Origin: Aquimarina sp. MAR_2010_214 | GTDB lineage: Bacteria; Bacteroidota; Bacteroidia; Flavobacteriales; Flavobacteriaceae | Assembly: GCF_002846555.1 (NCBI RefSeq) | Contig: NZ_PJMS01000001.1 | Location: 5,291,501 to 5,355,500 of the forward strand | DNA length: 64,000 nt | Direction of reading: 5' to 3' | Shown here: positions 18,401-28,100 of the stretch, in pieces | Layout: each line of letters begins with the position of its first letter | Position numbering within the stretch: position 1 is the stretch's first letter | The notes under the pieces: model-generated | Database searches by the model: none | Seen by the model: only the letters and a program-made list of their open reading frames with translations | What the model was told of the DNA's origin: nothing | Made by a program: the position numbers and the translations under genes

Positions 18401-18752
18401 AACCAGCTCTTTTTTTTATTCCTGCTTTTATGGTAATATCTTCGAATTGAAAATTTCCTTTATTTAAAAAAAGTTTATTATGATAGATATTAGAGGTAAA
18501 GAAAAGATCTTCTAATCCATCATTATTGAAATCGGCTGCGGCTACCCCTCCACCGATATAGATGTATAAATATTTATAATAATGTAGTTGTTCTGATTCT
18601 AATATTTTGTTCTCGAAAGTTACTCCTGTAATCTCTGTTGGTATTTTTGTAAATAATTTCTCTGATGATAATTTATCTATCGGATTCTTACAAGAATACA
18701 AAAAGGTAAACATCAAAAATACAATCCAAATTTTATATATATAAATCCGCAT
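15432..18752 (-). CDS. CRTAC1-like FG-GAP/VCBS repeat lipoprotein with ASPIC/UnbV domain
   Basis: About 1106 residues. The start at 18752 gives MRIYIYKIWIVFLMFTFLYSC, a lipoprotein signal; an in-frame start at 18803 would bury it. The body is made of many FG-GAP beta-propeller blades with calcium-loop repeats such as DFNNDGLEDLFF, DINNDGFLDIYI, DYDKDGDLDVYI and DLDNDGDLDIVTN, interrupted in the middle by an ASPIC/UnbV domain (TVKMYMNDGKVLTRQL, IEIIWSDGNKQHL). Such proteins are frequent partners of SusC/SusD pairs in marine Flavobacteriia and are presumed surface binding or scaffold proteins. It follows susD after a 73-base gap containing a very strong hairpin. Confidence 0.85.
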   Translation of the reverse strand: MRIYIYKIWIVFLMFTFLYSCKNPIDKLSSEKLFTKIPTEITGVTFENKILESEQLHYYKYLYIYIGGGVAAADFNNDGLEDLFFTSNIYHNKLFLNKGNFQFEDITIKAGIKKRAGFDTAVSVVDINNDGFLDIYINRAGWYEGDQKLANMLYVNNGDLTFTEQAKQHGLADTNRSIASTFFDYDKDGDLDVYIANAPAEFDLSGKILDIDKIQNSKETQSFRSSDKLYNNDGKGNFTDVSEQAGILPDLGFGLNAQVGDLNNDGWLDIYVSNDFIGPDFAYINNKNGTFSDKKNTLFKHISYYSMGSDIGDINNDGFNDLMVLDMSPEDHVRSKTTMSMMSIDRFNEMVKKDYHYQYMHNVMQLNNGNGTFSEIAQMSGLAQTDWSWSVLFADFDLDGLNDIYVTNGIYRDVVDRDMNIEINNTINKKRNTLKEKDFYEFTQKLPQQKLTNYLFKNKGNLKFDNITKDWSDEKPTFSNGAVYVDLDNDGDLDIVTNNLDENATILRNNARGINDNNFLQFTFKGLQKNVFGVGTTVKMYMNDGKVLTRQLINSRGYLSSMSNTLHFGIGKDDIVPKIEIIWSDGNKQHLTNIKANQSLSIDYVKSVKTARQSTNTESNTIFTESMVDFEHTEISFNDFDKQLLLPHKLSQTGPAIAKTDLNNDGLEDLFIGGAHNQTAQLLIASQEGNFKNVPVQDFIKDSLYEDVSASFFDADNDGDKDLYVVSGSYEFDPDSPLLQDRLYINEGDYNFNRSELKLPPINTAGSIVKASDFDQDGDVDLFIGSRVIPGKYPYAPTSYLLINENGKFIDKTDDLAPDLKKIGMVTSAEWNDIDNDNDLDLIVTGEWMGIEVFINDKKGLSRKEMYNDLSSTKGWWNKVLIVDIDKDGDKDIIAGNLGLNFKHEASKEKPFHVYTNDFDNNGTEDIMLAKYYKSKQVPVRGKHCTAEQIPYLKERIKTYSDFANSDIQEIIGETFQSAIHYQATEFRSGVFINYNAGFEFTPFPVEAQMTPINSILYEDFDGDHIKDLLMAGNNYHTEVETTRADAGIGVYLKGLSKGEFQPVKNSETGFYADKDVRNMLLITSQKRKAVIVVNNNGKHQRYEVN

Positions 18753-18788
18753 GTTTATGATATAAGGATACTTTATTAAATAGTAAAA

Positions 18789-18818
18789 TAGCATAGACTT
18801 CAAAAGAAGTCTATGCTA
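18789..18818. other. perfect hairpin between the SusD and FG-GAP genes
   Basis: TAGCATAGACTTC (18789-18801) and GAAGTCTATGCTA (18806-18818) form a 13-base perfect stem with an AAAA loop inside the operon. The following minus-strand bases TATTTTACTATT are only weakly T-rich, so it is either a partial terminator or an RNA-stabilising element that lets SusC/SusD be made in excess of the downstream proteins. Confidence 0.6.
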
Positions 18819-18825
18819 CTATATA

Positions 18826-20481
18826 TTAATCATTTTGAATTAATGATGGCTGTAAAATGATCTGTTGTTCTGGGATGAATTCTACAACTCTTGGATGTGT
18901 AGATGGTATTTCAAGAAAAGCATTTGTTCCATTTAAATGCGTACCTGGGTATTTTCTATTCATTGTACGACCATTTCTATATACATCATATCTTCTATGC
19001 CCTTCATATGCCAATTCTAATCTACGCTCTTCTAAAACAACATCTAATATGGTTTTTCCTATTGGAACATTAGCTAATGTATATGTAGGAATACCAGCTC
19101 TTTCTCTAATGATGTTTATATTATCCAAGGCTAACTGATCCGCACCTCTTTTTGCTAAGGATTCAGCTTTGTTTAAATACATTTCTGCTAGACGGGATAC
19201 CATTGGAGACCAAAGATGTATATCATTCTCTTGCAATGATGCTTTCAGAATATAGAATTTTGGGTGTCCATTACGTTTTTTAAGATCAACACCTTTAATA
19301 ACATCCTGTCTACCACCAGTACCATTAAAATAATATACGGTTTTGCCATCTACAATTTCAGATTCTACGGTATATGTATTTCCATTATCTTCAAACGTAG
19401 TTATTCCTCCGCTTTCAGTTGTTCTTCTAAATTCATATGCATATGCATCATTTACCCAATACACAGCAGGGAATTCATTTTGATCACTATCTTTTTCAGG
19501 CTGTGGCTCTATAAATGATTTTCTTGCATCGTCAGGGTTTTTTTCTATTAAATCCAAATATGTTCTCGAAGCATACATCTCACCCCAACCTTTACCTTCG
19601 ACATTGGCATAAAAAGATCCTATGGTATACCAGTCATCTGAGCCTCCTAAAAGATCTGTAGCAGAGCTTAATGTTACTGCAAAAATAGCTTCTTTATTTT
19701 GATCAGGTATTAATGTATTCATTTTAGAAAATTGATCTGTTGAGAGTAAAGCATAATTCCCAGATGCAATAACCTTATCGGCATATTCTTCTGCTCTTAT
19801 ATTATCTTCCTTATATAAATATACTCTGGATAATAATGCTTGTGCAGCTTCTTTTGAAGCAAAAGATGCTCCTTTGTTTACTGTCATCAAAGCTTCTGCT
19901 TTTTCTAAATCATTAATGACTTGAGCATACACTTGCTCTATGGTCTGTCTGTCTGGTCTATCTGTAATATCTGATGTTAACTTAAGTGGTATAGATAGGT
20001 TAGAGGCTCCTTGATTATAAGGTCTTCCAAATACGTTACCCATTTGAAAATATGTAAGCGCTCTTAGATAGTAATTTTCTCCTAATAATTGATCAGTTTC
20101 GACCGATTCTCCTTCTACAATTTTTTCAATAATTACATTACATCCCACCGCAATTTTATAAGAATTACGCCAAAATCTTTCTACTCTAGAATTGGTTTTT
20201 ATGGATTGATAGTTATATAAAAAGAATAAATGATCGGTTGTACCTCCACTAAGGCTTACATTATCTCCGGCATACTCTGATATTCTGTGTAGATCATCTA
20301 CCCAACCGTCAAAACCTTTATCACCTTTTAACAAAGCGTAATTACCAATTGTAGCTGTTTCAATTGATTCTGGATCAGAAAACAATTCATCTACCGAAAT
20401 CTGCTCATAAGGATTCTTTTCTAACTCGCAGGAATGTAGTATAAATGCGATAGCAGGTAGTAGTATTATTAATTTTTTCAT
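18826..20481 (-). CDS. susD: SusD/RagB-family glycan-binding lipoprotein
   Basis: 551 residues with lipoprotein signal MKKLIILLPAIAFILHSC. Features of the SusD family are the N-terminal TPR-like region (ETATIGNYALLKGDKGF, LGENYYLRALTYFQMGNVFGRPY), AAQALLSRVYLYKEDNIRAEEYADKVI, and the C-terminal block with LWSPMVSRLAEMYLNKAESLAKRG, INIIRERAGI, LEERRLELAYEGHRRYD and NP-like end. It forms the lid of the SusC transporter and binds the oligosaccharide at the outer surface. The gene is 23 bases downstream of susC in the same operon. SusD is used here as a family name; starch is not implied. Confidence 0.95.
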   Translation of the reverse strand: MKKLIILLPAIAFILHSCELEKNPYEQISVDELFSDPESIETATIGNYALLKGDKGFDGWVDDLHRISEYAGDNVSLSGGTTDHLFFLYNYQSIKTNSRVERFWRNSYKIAVGCNVIIEKIVEGESVETDQLLGENYYLRALTYFQMGNVFGRPYNQGASNLSIPLKLTSDITDRPDRQTIEQVYAQVINDLEKAEALMTVNKGASFASKEAAQALLSRVYLYKEDNIRAEEYADKVIASGNYALLSTDQFSKMNTLIPDQNKEAIFAVTLSSATDLLGGSDDWYTIGSFYANVEGKGWGEMYASRTYLDLIEKNPDDARKSFIEPQPEKDSDQNEFPAVYWVNDAYAYEFRRTTESGGITTFEDNGNTYTVESEIVDGKTVYYFNGTGGRQDVIKGVDLKKRNGHPKFYILKASLQENDIHLWSPMVSRLAEMYLNKAESLAKRGADQLALDNINIIRERAGIPTYTLANVPIGKTILDVVLEERRLELAYEGHRRYDVYRNGRTMNRKYPGTHLNGTNAFLEIPSTHPRVVEFIPEQQIILQPSLIQND

Positions 20482-20504
20482 ACTATTTATTTTTAAATGT
20501 TTTT

Positions 20505-23453
20505 TTAAAATGATACGTTAACACCTAATGCATAGCGTTTTGGTATTGGATACGTTAACCCGGGACTTCCTGATAAACCAATATTATTAGGATCATCATT
20601 ATCTGGATTACCTGTAACTGCTGGGTCAACACCGCTATACTTTGTAAATGTTAATAAATTATCTCCAGATACATATACACTGAAGTTGCTTATCCCTACT
20701 TTACTTAGCACATTCTGCGGTAAATTATAAGATAATGTAACATTTGTCATTCTTAAATAACTAGCATCTTCTAAATAACGAGACGAACGCTTATTAGAAT
20801 TGTTATTACCGCCTTCAACAGCTAAAGGGTGTGTTGCTATATCTCCCGGCTTTTCCCACCTGTTCCAATCATCTGCTAATACTTGCTGATTAAAGGTAGT
20901 GTAGACTCCGTCTGAGTCAAACAATTCTCTAGCACCATTGTATAGTTTACCTCCTTTAGAGAAATTAAAATTGGTAGAAAGTGATACATTTTTATAGCTT
21001 AGTCTAGAATCAAATCCTCCTATAAAATCTGGTGAGGATGCATCAACAACTTGTAGAGTAGCATCATTCCAATTACTAGTTTCAGTTCGTTCTCCAGTAT
21101 CAGGATCAACAACTTCCCATAGTGGATTTCCATTGTCGGGATCAACACCTAACCATTTTCTTATATACCATGAACTAGAGTCTTCTCCGATTTTAAATAT
21201 TTTGGATCCTCTAGGGATTTCTGTTTGTCCATCGAACAACTCTGTAATTTCATTTTTGTTAAACCCAATGTTAAATCCTAGATTCCATTCAAAATTTTTA
21301 TTTTGTATAACATCGACCGAAATCGCAGCTTCATATCCAGTATTGGTAAGCCCTCCTACATTCTCCCAAAATCCGCTATATCCAGTAACATCAGGCAAAT
21401 TCACGAAGTACAACAGATCAGACGTGTCTTTGTTATAATATTCAAACGTTGCGCTTACCTTATCAAACAATCTAGTGTCGATCGCAATATTTGCTTCATA
21501 CGATTTTTCCCAACTTAAATCTGGATTTCCTAATTGATCTAATACTGCTCCCGGAGTACCAATATATTGTGTATTTAACCTATATGTTCCTTGGTATGGG
21601 TATAAAGATGATGGTCTGTTTCCTACAGATCCATAACTCGCGCGTAATTTAAGTTCATTAATAACATTTCTATTAAAAAAAGCTTCATTATGTATGTTCC
21701 ATCCTGCTCCTATTGAAAAGAAATTACCGTATTGGTCATCTAATCCAAAATTTGAAGCTCCATCTCTACGTATAGAAGCTTTTAGATAATATCGATTGCT
21801 AAACCCATAATTAGCAGATAGAAAAAATGATTGTAAAGCATAATCGTTCTTGAATCCACTTATCTCTCCAGTTTCACTTGCTACATTTAAAACTTCTGTT
21901 CCTGCAACAATACCATTACCCGTTACATCTACATTTTCATATTTATAATCATTATACTCATATCCTCCTAAAGCAGTTATAGAATGCTCTTCGAACACAT
22001 TTGAATATTGTAATGTCTGGGTTGTTAATTTGGTAAATCGCTCGTCTATCCTATCACTTATGCTACCACCAGTGGCTAATCCAGAAATTGATCTGGGATC
22101 TGTGTATGCTTTTGATTTATAGCGATAATATGTAAAATTATTTACTGATTTAAAAACCAGGTTGGGAACAACTTGATACTCAAAATCAAAATTAGAACTT
22201 AGGTTAAATGTATTATTAGAGAAGTAGTTCCATTGCTGATCATGTAAATAATTTCTTTGGTCTCTACCTAACCAATCAGAAGCTTCTTGTGCATTAATTG
22301 GTTTACCTTCTGCATCATAAGGATTATCCCAAGGTAGGTTTAGATACAATTCGTATAAGGGAGCCTCTGCAATTTTGTCTCTGTTATCAAAGCTAAATGA
22401 CAGTTTAGGGCTTATTTTTAAACGTTTCGTAATATCATAATCTAAATTCATTCGATATGTATACCTATCCAATTCATTCCCTCGCAAGGTTCCTGTTTCA
22501 TTGTAATATCCTCCATTGATAAATAGTTTCAGTTTTTCGGTTCCCGAAGTAAATGATACATTTACATCCTTAACAAAACCATCTTGAGTTCCGTTTTCGA
22601 TCCAATCATAATTTCGATCTAATAATTCTGGAGCAAACCAAGGTTGAGAATTTGAGAATTGTGTATGATACTCATATAATTGTCGCGAGTCCATAACTTC
22701 AAATTTCCCAGTATTAAATGTGTTTATAGCTACTCTTGAACTTACACTAATTTCTGACTTACCTGAAGTTCCTCGTTTTGTAGTAACGATAACTACACCA
22801 TTTGCACCACGAGATCCATAAAGTGATGTCGCAGAAGCATCTTTAAGTACGGATATAGATTGAACATCATTTGGGTTAATTATAGGTATACTATGTTGTA
22901 TTACACCATCAACCACCCACAATGGAGTTACTCTACCTCCTAGAGACGAAGAGCCTCGTATTAATATATTTGGCACAGATCCCGGGCTACCACTAGAAGC
23001 TCCTAAACGTACTCCCGCAACTTTTCCTTGTAACATCGTAGTCACATCGGGAGTTGTAACATCTTTTAGTTCTTCTGATTTGATACTCACTATCGATGAG
23101 GTGATTGTTTCTTTCTTTTGTGTACCATAGGCTACAACAATGATTTCTTCTAATTGGCTAACATCTTCTTGTAGGGAAACATCTATTTTTGTTTGATCAT
23201 TTACCACTATTTCTTGTGTAATAAATCCTACATAAGATATTTCAAGAACATCTTTTTCTTTCGTGTTTATGGTATAATTTCCATCAAAATCTGACGTAGT
23301 TCCTTTTGTAGTGTTTTTAATTATAACAGAAGCTCCTACAACAGGTCTGCCTGATGTGTCATAAACTGTTCCCGTTATCGTTTTTTCTTGAGCTAATATG
23401 TTACTTGTAAGAGTACATATAAGGATCAATAGGGTAATCTTTAATTTTTCCAT
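20505..23453 (-). CDS. susC: SusC/RagA-family TonB-linked outer-membrane transporter
   Basis: 982 residues. Signal peptide MEKLKITLLILICTLTSNILAQ, then a carboxypeptidase-D-like regulatory domain (TITGTVYDTSGRPVVGASV, GNYTI, LEISYVGF, residues 24-105), the SusC-specific EEIIVVAYGTQKKE box, the plug domain (LQGKVAGV, VPNILIRGSSSL, SISVLKDASATSLYGSRGANGVVIVTTKRG) and a long beta-barrel ending in LGVNVSF with a terminal aromatic. It imports oligosaccharides across the outer membrane using TonB energy together with SusD. It lies 18 bases after the glycosidase gene, so both are cotranscribed from the divergent regulatory region at 24.8-25.2 kb. Confidence 0.96.
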   Translation of the reverse strand: MEKLKITLLILICTLTSNILAQEKTITGTVYDTSGRPVVGASVIIKNTTKGTTSDFDGNYTINTKEKDVLEISYVGFITQEIVVNDQTKIDVSLQEDVSQLEEIIVVAYGTQKKETITSSIVSIKSEELKDVTTPDVTTMLQGKVAGVRLGASSGSPGSVPNILIRGSSSLGGRVTPLWVVDGVIQHSIPIINPNDVQSISVLKDASATSLYGSRGANGVVIVTTKRGTSGKSEISVSSRVAINTFNTGKFEVMDSRQLYEYHTQFSNSQPWFAPELLDRNYDWIENGTQDGFVKDVNVSFTSGTEKLKLFINGGYYNETGTLRGNELDRYTYRMNLDYDITKRLKISPKLSFSFDNRDKIAEAPLYELYLNLPWDNPYDAEGKPINAQEASDWLGRDQRNYLHDQQWNYFSNNTFNLSSNFDFEYQVVPNLVFKSVNNFTYYRYKSKAYTDPRSISGLATGGSISDRIDERFTKLTTQTLQYSNVFEEHSITALGGYEYNDYKYENVDVTGNGIVAGTEVLNVASETGEISGFKNDYALQSFFLSANYGFSNRYYLKASIRRDGASNFGLDDQYGNFFSIGAGWNIHNEAFFNRNVINELKLRASYGSVGNRPSSLYPYQGTYRLNTQYIGTPGAVLDQLGNPDLSWEKSYEANIAIDTRLFDKVSATFEYYNKDTSDLLYFVNLPDVTGYSGFWENVGGLTNTGYEAAISVDVIQNKNFEWNLGFNIGFNKNEITELFDGQTEIPRGSKIFKIGEDSSSWYIRKWLGVDPDNGNPLWEVVDPDTGERTETSNWNDATLQVVDASSPDFIGGFDSRLSYKNVSLSTNFNFSKGGKLYNGARELFDSDGVYTTFNQQVLADDWNRWEKPGDIATHPLAVEGGNNNSNKRSSRYLEDASYLRMTNVTLSYNLPQNVLSKVGISNFSVYVSGDNLLTFTKYSGVDPAVTGNPDNDDPNNIGLSGSPGLTYPIPKRYALGVNVSF

Positions 23454-23471
23454 ATATTATGATTTAGTGAT

Positions 23472-24830
23472 TTAATATTTACTTTTTATCCAATTATAAG
23501 GTTTACGTTTTACCCACATACCTCTTGTGAAATCGGGAAAATCTTGTGGTTCTCCATTATTTTCTATAGATAATTCTGATAGCGGTGTAATTGAGCTCCA
23601 AGCTGCTGCATCATAAACATCAAGAGGTGGTGCAATATTTTCTTTTGCCGATTCTACAAACGCGTTTAGAACAAAGAAATCCATTCCTCCATGCCCTGCT
23701 CCTGTAGCTAATTCGCCATATTTTTGCCATAAGGGATGATCATATTTTTTGAGCCATTGATCTGCATCATCCCATTGATGTGGTTTTGATTGTCCTTCGA
23801 TATACATTCGACTACCATCAACTTCCCATAATCCATTAGCTCCTTGTACTCTAAACCCTAATGAATAAGGTCTTGGCAAATTACAATCATGTGTTACAAT
23901 GATCGTTTCTCCTTTAGCGGTTTCGATTGTTGTTGTAATAACATCTCCTTGCTTAAATTTCACTTTTGCATTTGGATGCTCTTTCCCACCATGTTTTACG
24001 ATATAGTTATGTAATCCAATAGCTTTTGTTGCATTAGAGCTTAATGAAGTAAAACGATTACCTCTATTAATATCACACATTGTAGCAATCGGTCCTACAC
24101 CATGAGTAGGATACACATCTCCATTTCTTAGCACAGAATGCTGAGTTCTCCATTTGGATTCTGATATTCCTTTCTCTCCAAACTCAACGCCTTTACCATA
24201 GGCAGATTTTCCATCATTTAATTTTACAAAGCGTAAGTCATGCTGATAACCACATCTAAAATGGAGCAATTCTCCAAAAACATTTTGCTTCACCATATTT
24301 AGAACAGCAAGGACGTCTCTACGATAGTTTACATTTTCTAAGATCATTAAATGTGACCCAGTTGCTTCATGTGTATTCACCAAATCCCAACATTCTTCAA
24401 TAGTATTAGCCGCAGAAACTTCTAAACCAGTATATTTCCCTGCTTTCATAGCATCTACAGCCATTTTAGTGTGCCATAACCATGGTGTAGATATTATCAC
24501 TGCATCTACATCCTCTAATTCTAGTAAATTTCTGTAGTCGTGATCACTGTTTCCAAAAACTTTTGGTTTTGAAAAATTAGCTTCATCAATTTTCTTTAAA
24601 GCTATTTTTATTCGTTCAGGATCTATATCACAGATAGCAGTTATATCTATATCTTTTCTATTAAGAGCATTGTTAAAATGATTCATCCCTCTTAATCCAA
24701 CTCCAATAAAAGCTAACCTAAGCTTCTTATCAGTTAAGTTAGTCATCGCTCCAAAAGACAAGTTGGGTAGTAGTGATACACCTGCACTGGCAAGTGCTGT
24801 TTTTTTAACAAAATTTCGTCTAGAATTCAT
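23472..24830 (-). CDS. GH109-type NAD-dependent glycosidase (alpha-N-acetylgalactosaminidase family)
   Basis: 452 residues. A twin-arginine signal (NSRRNFVKKTALASAGVSLLP) sends the folded, cofactor-bearing enzyme to the periplasm. The Rossmann part has LRLAFIGVGLRGMNHF, AICDIDPER, VDAVIISTPWLWHTKMAVDAMKAGKYTG. Later motifs match the GH109 alpha-N-acetylgalactosaminidase of Elizabethkingia closely: LENVNYRRDVLAVLNMV, GYQHDLR, VEFGEKGISESKWRT, GDVYPTHGVGP (catalytic His region), YDHPLWQKYG, GAGHGGMDFF. GH109 enzymes cleave terminal GalNAc (some members other aminosugars) through a redox mechanism with tightly bound NAD. As first gene of the operon it points to a GalNAc-containing glycan. It could instead be a relative with changed specificity. 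Confidence 0.85.
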   Translation of the reverse strand: MNSRRNFVKKTALASAGVSLLPNLSFGAMTNLTDKKLRLAFIGVGLRGMNHFNNALNRKDIDITAICDIDPERIKIALKKIDEANFSKPKVFGNSDHDYRNLLELEDVDAVIISTPWLWHTKMAVDAMKAGKYTGLEVSAANTIEECWDLVNTHEATGSHLMILENVNYRRDVLAVLNMVKQNVFGELLHFRCGYQHDLRFVKLNDGKSAYGKGVEFGEKGISESKWRTQHSVLRNGDVYPTHGVGPIATMCDINRGNRFTSLSSNATKAIGLHNYIVKHGGKEHPNAKVKFKQGDVITTTIETAKGETIIVTHDCNLPRPYSLGFRVQGANGLWEVDGSRMYIEGQSKPHQWDDADQWLKKYDHPLWQKYGELATGAGHGGMDFFVLNAFVESAKENIAPPLDVYDAAAWSSITPLSELSIENNGEPQDFPDFTRGMWVKRKPYNWIKSKY

Positions 24831-25197
24831 TTAAGTTATTTTATTGTTAAACTATTAGAATTCAAATATGACGGATACATTCCTTATTCAAGATGATATT
24901 TTAAGCATTTAGGAGTATTATTTAAGATCTAATGATGACAATGCATATTTTATCCTCCTTTTTGACGAATTAGACTACTTTAGAGGGTGCTCTTCGAGTC
25001 TTCAAAAATCATTTTTAGTGATTTTTATTAATACCTTTAACATTACTTTAAAAGATAGTTGATTATAATTGTTAAAAAATTATAATTAAAATACAAACCA
25101 TAATTATTTAGGAGGCACCTCATATATGTAGTTTTCATATTAATACAATTTATGAGGTATTGTATTATCAAATAATTAAAGTACGGCACTAAAAAGT
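24831..25197. promoter_or_regulatory. divergent regulatory region between the glycosidase and the hybrid sensor gene
   Basis: No gene is seen here. Near the regulator start, TAATACAAT (25141-25149) and ATTGTATTA (25159-25167) form a 9-base inverted repeat, and ACCTCATA (25117-25124) pairs with TATGAGGT (25151-25158). These overlapping palindromes could be sites for the divergently encoded regulator or a leader structure of its mRNA. The part next to the glycosidase is AT-rich and probably holds the operon promoter. Confidence 0.45.
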
Positions 25198-28100
25198 ATG
25201 TTATTAAAAAGGTATGTTATGTTTGGATTAAGAGGCTATTCTTTGTTAGGTATTTTTATATGGTGTGTCTCTTTCTTACACGGTCAAAATCATACAAGTT
25301 TTAGACATCTCTCACCTATAAACGATAACAAATTTGTTATCCCCACTAAAACGGCACAGGGTTCATTTGATAATATTTGGATGTTATGTGCCGATGGAAT
25401 ATTGGTCTATAATGGTTATGATTATAAACTCATTAAAAACAAGATGATTTTTCCGAATATTGATCATAATGATTTTATAAAGAATATGCTTGTTGATCAC
25501 AACAAAAATATATGGGTAACCTCTCAATTTGGATTGATATCAAGATATGTAGCTATAACTAATCAATTTGAAGATATAACTCCTTTGTTACCTAAAAATG
25601 ATGGCATAAGTTCAATTGTTACAAAAAAGGAAAGTATCTGGTTGGCTTCTAAACTTGGTAATATTTACCAATATATTGATTCTAAAATGAACTTTATCGC
25701 TACAATTTCCCATAAGGGTTCTGAAGTCAAGAACATTATAGACATTGATGTATTAAATTCTTCAGAAGTATATGTCGGTACTAACAGTGGTACAATTTAT
25801 AGTTATTCTCTAAAAACAGAACAGGTAACTGAATTAATTGGGCCATTTACTAACTATCCCGGAAATATTATCCTTGCCGCAGATCTTAATAATAAACTTT
25901 GGGTAGGAACCGAAACTTATGGATTATTTGTCTATGACCCTATTAGTAAACAGTTTATAGAAGATTCTTTTTTTGAGCAAGAGAAGTTTAATATCAATAA
26001 AGAGATGTTCTTGTCATTGTTTTGCAGTAAAGATGGATATATGTGGGGAGGAACAGATGGAGGTGGATTATACAAAGTAAATATAAACAGCGGAGAGGTT
26101 GATTTGTTTACACGGCAATATTCCAATGAATTTTCTTTAAGTAGTAATACCATTTTGGACATCAATGAAGATAACCACAGAAATATGTGGATTACTACAA
26201 ACTATGGTAAACTTAATATTCTTCCTAACAGAAATAATAATATTAGATACCACGAAGGCTCTGTTAATAACACACCTCTTAGAGTATTAAGCATTTTAAA
26301 AAGCTCTAAAGATGTTTTATGGATAGGGACAGATGGATCTGGATTAACAAAAGTAACCTATACTACTGACGGAACTACAAAAGAGAAGAGCTACTTTAGT
26401 GACATATCCTTAAATAGAGGATTTTATATTCAATCTATAACAGAAGATAACCTATCAAATGTTTGGTTTGGAACTTATAAGAATGGTTTATGGCATCACA
26501 ATACAAGTAACAATACTTTTCAAAAGATAAGTGTTTATAATTCGAATAAACAGGAAGCAACTGATATAAGAACCGTTTTTTCTGATTCTAAAGGGCGGAT
26601 CTGGATAGGATCAAACCTTTCGATTAACATTTACTCTCCTGATTTGAAACTCATAGCAGTTTTCGACAATAATTCTAAAGGACTAAAAGGCCCTAACACA
26701 GAAAGTATTCTAGAAGATAGAAATGGTATAATTTGGTTAGGACTTTATAATGGGGGATTATTTCAATTTAATGAACATCATACTAATATAAGTAACTCTA
26801 CATTTATTGATTATTCACAAAAAAACAAAAACTACAAAGATGAAATTCGCGCTGTAAAATCTATGGTTCTTGGCAACCCTGGAGAAATTTGGTTAATTAA
26901 CAGATTAGGTAAATTATTAAAATTTAATACTAAAGATAAGACCTATACTACATTTGAACATATAGAATCTATTGGAGAAAAAAGTTTTATAGCAATTCTT
27001 AAAGATAATAATGATGATTTATGGATGAGCTCTAAAAATAATGGTATAAGTCATTTAGATGTTAAGAATCTTGTTCTAAAAACGTATTACGATACTGATG
27101 GACTTCAAGACAATGTTTTTCTACAGAGAAGTAATTTTAAGGATGAACAAGGTCTTTTGTACTTTGGAGGTGTCAAAGGATTAAATAGCTTTGACCCAAA
27201 ACATCTAAATAAAAAAGCATCGAATACCAGATTATATATAAATAGCATAGAAATACTTAACCAACCCGTTTATTCATTATTACCTAATAAAACTACTACT
27301 GGAATAGCTAATACTGAATCTCTAAAACTAAAACATAATCAATCTCATTTTTCATTTAGGTTTTATGCAATAGGTAATATTTTAAACCCAAGTTACTATT
27401 ATACATATAGATTAAAAGGGTTCGATAAAAATTGGATAACCAGCCGATCAGAACGCTTAGCTACTTATACAAATATCCCTCCCGGAAACTACACTTTTGA
27501 GGTTAAAACGGGAACAAAAAAAGGAGTTTGGGAACTTCCCGAAAAAAAAATAGCGATCACAATACAGCAACCTATATGGAATACACCTTGGGCTTACATT
27601 TTTTATCTGTTTATTTTCATACTAGCAATATATGGGGTAAGGCGATGGTACTCCATGAGAAAAAATTTATTTCTAGAAAAAGTTAGTCATAAAAAAGAAA
27701 CTGAATTACACGATTTGAAAATGAATTTCTTTGCAAAAATGTCTCATGAAATTCAGACACCAATTACATTGATCCTTGGGCCTATTGATGACATGTTAAA
27801 AAAGGCCGAAAAGAATGGAAATCTGTTATTAAAACAGCGTTTAGAAATCATGTCATATAACACCAAACGCCTTTCTAAGATCGCACAAGAATTAACACTA
27901 GTTAGAAATAAAGAATTAGAAACCTTAAGATTAACTGTTACCAAAAATAATTTATGTAAAGACATAGAAAATATTTCTATCTCGTTTAAGGAGTTGGCAA
28001 GAAAAAGAAAAATTGATTTTATAGTGAATTGCCCCAAGAACTTGACTGCAACTTGGTATGACAAAGAGAAACTGGAACATGTAATATACAATTTACTCTC

